In this document: positions 60,901 to 64,000 of the stretch, in pieces
Numbering within the stretch: the stretch's first letter is position 1
Layout of the letters: the number at the start of each line of letters is the position of its first letter
Assembly (NCBI GenBank): GCA_009823395.1
Contig: CM020508.1
Coordinates: 4,082,515 to 4,146,514 of the forward strand
Origin: Thamnaconus septentrionalis
Taxonomy: Eukaryota > Chordata > Actinopteri > Tetraodontiformes > Monacanthidae
Direction of reading: 5' to 3'
DNA: 64,000 nt
Notes under the pieces: model-generated
The model's input: only the letters and a program-made list of their open reading frames with translations
Databases searched by the model: none
What the model was told of the DNA's origin: nothing
Program-made: the position numbers and the translations under genes

Positions 60901-62215
60901 TGCTGCCACTATTTTCTATAACATCCGTCCTGTGCGCGCCGCCAAACGCCAAACGCGACGGCGTTTGCCCTTGAATCGCTGGTGCCGCGCCAGCTGTGGC
61001 GGCGCAACTTTTTTGCCTTGGTGGCGGCGGCGCATTATTAACAGCGCGATGGGCGATGGGACCGAGGCCGAGGCGGAAGAAGGGAAGGAAGCTCGCTGGA
61101 GGAGCAAATTATCCTTCAGATAGCTTAATTAGAAATTCAACGCGACGAAATTAGTTTTTAATTGTATGGTTTTTTTTTTAGTCTGAAACTTTTGCAGTTT
61201 TGATTTTAAGTTTGTTGTACTTAAATATTACAATGCAAAGACGATTATAACCCTTTGCGGTTTTCTACACTTTATCTACAGCAGCAATATATTAAATATA
61301 TGAATAAAATGCATAAACACGCCCGAGTGTGTTGATGCATTAGAGCAACCAACTGGCAATAATTAGCCGTGCACAGCCGCATATTTAGTCTTAATTGACT
61401 GCGCGGGCAGATTTTACATCCACAGTTTCATATACATCACTAAGTGTACTTTTTATTTAGAACTCAAGTTTTTCTCTTTACAAAAAGTTCTTTTTTTCCC
61501 AACTTTAAATATTTTTTTTTCTTACTGTCTCGCTCTCACTGGTTCTGCTGGATAATTATCGGTTCAAAAACACTTTTTTTTTCTCCCGAGGCATTGACTC
61601 GTATAGCAGAAGACAGCAGCGGAAGGCGCTGCGTCCAGCTGGGCTAATACCAGGCCATAGCAGGAGTGGCTGTTGTCCCTGATGTGAGATGATCATTTTT
61701 ACGTAGAAAAACGGAAACTAACCAGGCAGCAGTGGAAGACGGACTGCACCAGCTGACAATTTCCCAACAAGTGAACTTGTGATGTTTCGCGTCATTCAAT
61801 GGCGCAATTTAGGGTCTTAAACCAACTGAGAAAAATCGAAAACCTCCAGCAAGCTGAGCATCTCACGGATGTTCTACCAACCACACTGCAGGTGCAAATT
61901 CACCATCGGCTGGTTCTGACCTATGTTGGCCATCTCGGGCACCGTGGCCACGTAGGGCTCGTCGGGGAAGACGGGCGGGTTGTCGTTGATGTCCTGCACC
62001 CTGATGATGAACTGGGAGGACGGCTCCAGGGCACGGCCGGTCTGCCGGTCGGTGGCGGTGGCCACCAGGCGGTACTGGTCCTTCTCCTCGCGGTCCAGGG
62101 CCTTGGTCACGTGGATGTTACCCGTGTTGCCGTCGATGACGAAGACGGAGCCCACGCCTTCGCCCTCCAGCATGTACTTGGTGCGTCCGTCGCCTCGGTC
62201 CATGTCCGTGTGCAG
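47644..62215 (-). CDS. type II classical cadherin, 3' twelve exons, with an expanded cytoplasmic tail
   Basis: Exons in transcript order: 61921-62215, 60593-60712, 59657-59824, 55587-55768, 54068-54324, 53842-53978, 53060-53181, 51670-51793, 51251-51559, 50193-50385, 49589-50042, 47644-48540. Phases agree throughout (3,258 nt, about 1,085 residues). Extracellular exon sizes 295, 120, 168, 137 and 122 are those I recall for vertebrate type II cadherins. They encode most of EC1, all of EC2-EC5, and a membrane segment. Calcium motifs are seen in order: [73 protein letters not shown]. The tail keeps a p120-catenin site ([17 protein letters not shown]) and a beta-catenin site ([13 protein letters not shown] with SLSSLES). 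Signal, propeptide and EC1 N-terminus are beyond the right edge. Orthology (Cdh24-, Cdh22- or fish-specific-like) is unresolved, so no symbol is given. Confidence 0.88.
48745..48945 (+). repeat. dispersed repeat copy with core and palindrome
   Basis: It contains CTCCAGTGAAGC, the core ATTTAGCCCTCTGTTTACAG (about 48,840) and CCTTTGTGACATCACAAAA (about 48,918). The same three blocks, in the same order, occur at 52,680-52,895. It lies just upstream, in sense, of the cadherin last exon. Confidence 0.6.
49589..50042 (-). CDS. cadherin exon: extra cytoplasmic segment
   Basis: This 454-bp exon joins the p120 exon in phase (ATA codon across the junction). It starts [15 protein letters not shown], includes [11 protein letters not shown], then serine/leucine-rich sequence and an alanine run, and ends EEQNEAK before an AAG-GTCAGG donor. 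The PRPGL stretch resembles a segment that follows the p120 site in type II cadherins. The rest has no counterpart I recognise. Support: the frame is open throughout, both splice sites are good, and phase fits both neighbours. The alanine run comes from a GCC/GGC triplet repeat (about 49,630-49,650). Confidence 0.7.
50193..50385 (-). CDS. cadherin exon: end of membrane helix and p120-catenin-binding site
   Basis: The exon completes the helix ([15 protein letters not shown]) and encodes [20 protein letters not shown] with TAAFDMAAL. In classical cadherins the DEGGGE core binds p120-catenin. The exon then ends at a GTGAGC donor after HMHSGGN. In ordinary type II genes, as I recall them, the last exon runs uninterrupted from here to the stop, so this intron is unusual. 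Confidence 0.87.
50568..50826 (+). mobile_element. tRNA-derived SINE, 3'-truncated
   Basis: The element begins GGGGCGACACGGTGGCGCAG, where GTGGCGCAGTGGTTAG resembles a Pol III A box. It has the B box GGTTCGATTCC, then the family body (GTGTGGAGTTTGCATGTTCT). It stops at GATGAACTGGC and runs into a TA microsatellite. Sequence identity to the copy at 56,581 is very high by eye. It lies in the cadherin intron between the helix exon and the p120 exon. Confidence 0.85.
51251..51793 (-). CDS. cadherin exons encoding EC5 and the membrane segment
   Basis: Exons 51670-51793 (124 bp; family usual 118) and 51251-51559 (309 bp; usual 252). EC5 has [18 protein letters not shown] and [13 protein letters not shown], ending in TVTVCPC, the paired-Cys hallmark of classical cadherins. 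The membrane helix is [19 protein letters not shown] and crosses into the next exon. Between the Cys pair and the helix lies a longer, Arg/Glu-rich juxtamembrane stretch than usual. The first exon's donor (GAG then GTGGCG) is weak, though phase and homology require it. Confidence 0.85.
51850..51898. repeat. (CA)24 microsatellite in a cadherin intron
   Basis: A pure CA run that lies about 57 bases upstream, in sense, of the 51,793 exon acceptor. Confidence 0.95.
52680..52895 (+). repeat. dispersed repeat copy with core and palindrome
   Basis: It contains TTCAGTGAAGCC, the core ACATTTAGCCCTGTATTTGC and CCCTTTGTGACATCACAATG (about 52,872). It lies in a cadherin intron between the 53,060 exon and the 51,793 exon. 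Confidence 0.6.
53060..55768 (-). CDS. cadherin exons encoding EC3, EC4 and the start of EC5
   Basis: Exons 55587-55768 (182 bp), 54068-54324 (257 bp), 53842-53978 (137 bp) and 53060-53181 (122 bp). The first is 6 nt shorter and the second 3 nt longer than the family sizes I recall (188 and 254), both in frame. EC3 shows [20 protein letters not shown] and [22 protein letters not shown]4 shows [35 protein letters not shown] and [18 protein letters not shown], with an extra Cys-Pro-Pro-Val-Cys pair. EC5 opens with a DQNDNAPE linker. Confidence 0.88.
56068..56368 (-). mobile_element. tRNA-derived SINE, diverged minus-strand copy
   Basis: Read on the minus strand it starts with ACACCGTGAAGTGCAGCGG and contains CTCACAGCAAGAAGGTCGTG, matching the same SINE family with many substitutions and a damaged B box. 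It is clearly older than the two plus-strand copies. Confidence 0.75.
56581..56951 (+). mobile_element. tRNA-derived SINE, full-length, with 14-bp target-site duplication
   Basis: It has the same head and body as the copy at 50,568, then the tail GATAGGCTCCACCAGACCCC and a short GAAT-repeat end. It is flanked by the same 14 bases, AATGAATATAAATA (56,567-56,580 and 56,952-56,965), which mark a retrotransposition event. A and B boxes are intact. A short GGGCCC-type duplication after the B box distinguishes it from the first copy. Confidence 0.9.
59657..60712 (-). CDS. cadherin exons encoding EC2
   Basis: Two exons, 60593-60712 (120 bp) and 59657-59824 (168 bp), both of canonical type II size. 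They read [20 protein letters not shown] and onward, then [34 protein letters not shown] and DVNDNPPHF. The block AKDMGGHxGGLSGTT is the classic type II EC2 signature. Confidence 0.93.
61921..62215 (-). CDS. cadherin exon: most of EC1 and start of EC2
   Basis: The exon follows a CTCAG acceptor, begins [14 protein letters not shown], and ends PEMANI(G) before GTCAGA. At 295 bp it equals the usual type II exon. It includes [28 protein letters not shown] and a VPEM motif, all typical of type II EC1. The preceding exon, expected to carry the two adhesive tryptophans, is not in the window. The residues visible here therefore fix the subfamily but not the strand-swap face. Confidence 0.93.
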
Positions 62216-64000
62216 CTGAGACACACAGAACGATAAATAAAATGAGAGGCTCGTTGGCGGCGGTGACTCCTCTGCTCTTGCAGGTATCGCTCATTATCTC
62301 CCATCAATTTGTCTACAGGGACGTGCAAACGCGGCGCCGCCGCCGCTGCCAAGCGGGCGATTCCCAGCGAGGCGAGAATGCGCTCAGCGAGTTCGAAACA
62401 AACGGCACCAGGTGTGGAGGATGCACACGGGGGGGACCGGGGCAGAGTAGTGATGCGTGCAGCCAATTAAACCACTCGACCAAAGACGCCATTAGGGGGG
62501 TTTGTTGAGGGCACGGGCGCGTCAATACGGACGGCTCATCCGCGCGTGGCTTTCACGCGTACGTCCGCAGATGCATCCTGCCGCCGTCCGTCTGTAAACC
62601 TTTCACTCTCCTCCATCCATCCATCTGTCTCTTTCGTCCCACCCCTCCTCCCCCACTCCTCCGTCTTGTAAATCCATCTGCCCGCCCGCCTCGCTCCCCG
62701 GCCCCCCTCCCTGCGCCTTCTTAGAAACCAGCCCTGGCTGCTCCTCGTGTCTCTGCCCGTTCTCGTCAAAGTTGCCTCGGACCCACAGGATGCCCATCTG
62801 CTCGCACAGCCCCGTCCCATCCCGTCCCCACCCATCCCGCCTCCCCTCCCTCCTCCCCCCTTCCCTTTGATTTGCTTCTTGGTGGAGGGAAGCCCCGTTT
62901 GGTGTCTACTGGTAAAAGGGCAAAGACACCGAAATAGAAGGCCAGAGTGAAGAGATTACTCAGCCCTGCCGACCGAGCGAGCCTCCTGACCAAGAACCTT
63001 CACATTCCCCGTACAGCCATAAGGCGCACATGTTCATAATCCACAAGGCTTACTCACAACCTCGGAGGCGGAACCTCCCGACAGCCCTGAGAGCATAAAG
63101 CCTCCGTTTACTTGGACTGCAGCCGCGATTGTTTTTCAAGGAGGGGGAACTGCAGAGAAGTGAATTTAAAAAGCTCGCTTCCTTCCTTCCTTCCTTCCTT
63201 TTTTTCTTGCTTGCTAGCTGGAAACGTGCCTCGCAAAGAGGAGGAGGAGGAATTTAATTGCCCACTTAATGATGCGCAGAAGAATTAGTCCAATCATTTG
63301 TGCGCTTAAGACAGATGTTCCATGCCATCCCTGGGAAACACGCCGTCCCTCGTTTCTGACGGGATGCATGCTAAAAGCATGTGTTTGTGCGCACGCACGC
63401 GCGCAGCACACACACACTGGCCTCCGAGCATCGAGGCAGGAAGCAAAAACACATAAGAAGGAAAATAAAAGATTAGTGGACATTCAGGATGAGTGTGTGT
63501 TTGTGTGTGTGTGTGTGCGCGCGCATGCGTGGGTGTGTGGGTGTGTCTGTCTGTCTTGGAGGATGAAGTTGGGGATTATAGGAACTCATGATAGCACACC
63601 CTACAAATTGCCAGATAAGGGACTCAGGCTTCCTTATTCATCCCGACACCCACGTCCCCCCCTCCCCCCTCCTCCCCCCCCTGAAGCTCGGCTCGATTCT
63701 GATCCCACCACTTCACTGCCAAGCAGAGACATCTTTGTCGGAGTCTCGCACCGCACCGCACCACCCACCGCCCCCGAGAAAAAGAAAAAGAAAAAAAAAA
63801 ACCACACCCACCCCGGCCGGCTCCATCCTCTCCTCCTCCGTCTCCATCCTCCCCCCCAGCCACTCCTCTCCTCAGGTCTAATTGCCGGCTCAGTCCTGCT
63901 GTGCTTCAGTCAGCATGAAAAAACACTCTCACGGCGGGGGGAAGGAATTTATCCGCCCCGCACAAAAGGACAAGGGGGAGAAAAAGAGAGAAATTGTCTC
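62216..64000 (-). other. cadherin intron upstream of the EC1 exon, open at the right edge
   Basis: No further cadherin exon (signal peptide, propeptide or the start of EC1) is recognisable. The stretch is C/T-rich on the plus strand with short CTTC, CA and GT tracts (63,181-63,200; 63,498-63,550). It is interpreted as intron because the 62,215 exon needs upstream coding sequence. Confidence 0.6.

Noticed and set aside
47644..62215. Protocadherin (PCDH) identity
   Set aside because: Protocadherins have a single large ectodomain exon. Here EC repeats are split over many exons of type II sizes, with EC5 Cys motifs and catenin-binding sites.
62216..64000. Upstream cadherin exons (signal peptide, propeptide)
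   Set aside because: I searched the minus strand for a tryptophan-containing EC1 start and a signal peptide and found none. The frames present are low-complexity.

Overview
The window is genomic DNA from a ray-finned fish, most likely a percomorph-type teleost with a fairly compact genome. The evidence is: multi-exon vertebrate genes with GT-AG introns; an order of genes matching human Xp22 (REPS2 then NHS head to tail, plus collectrin); fish-type mobile elements (a tRNA-derived SINE, a hAT MITE, a Penelope-like fragment); and very abundant (CA)n and other microsatellites. I assembled gene models by hand from splice signals, reading phase and recalled family sequences. No alignment was run.

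Layout. Bases 1-16,423 are the start of the first intron of an NHS (Nance-Horan syndrome) orthologue on the minus strand. Its first coding exon is at 16,424-16,703, under a GC-rich 5' region. Bases 17,061-22,378 are intergenic and hold a complete hAT-type MITE and a large CTGA/CTGT tetranucleotide tract. A complete REPS2 gene follows on the minus strand (22,379-37,607; 19 coding exons, 665 codons, every exon phase consistent). A 2.3 kb divergent spacer separates it from a complete collectrin gene, cltrn, on the plus strand (39,906-42,590; 6 coding exons, 224 codons). After about 5 kb without a gene, twelve 3' exons of a type II classical cadherin lie on the minus strand (47,644-62,215). Its signal, propeptide and N-terminal EC1 exons must lie beyond base 64,000.

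Functionally the genes are not an operon-like unit; they are neighbours by synteny. NHS acts with WAVE and actin at the cell edge. REPS2 links Ral/RalBP1 to endocytosis. Collectrin is a membrane chaperone of amino-acid transporters. The cadherin is an adhesion receptor.

The most unusual item is the cadherin. Its extracellular exons follow the type II pattern, but its cytoplasmic tail is about 500 residues (about 150-160 is usual), is split over three exons, and has roughly 300 extra residues between the p120-binding and beta-catenin-binding motifs plus an altered C-terminus. Other notable items are a near-perfect 19-bp hairpin in the nhs intron, a dispersed repeat family with a shared core and a TGTGATGTCACA palindrome, and a Penelope-like insertion with a 15-bp target-site duplication.
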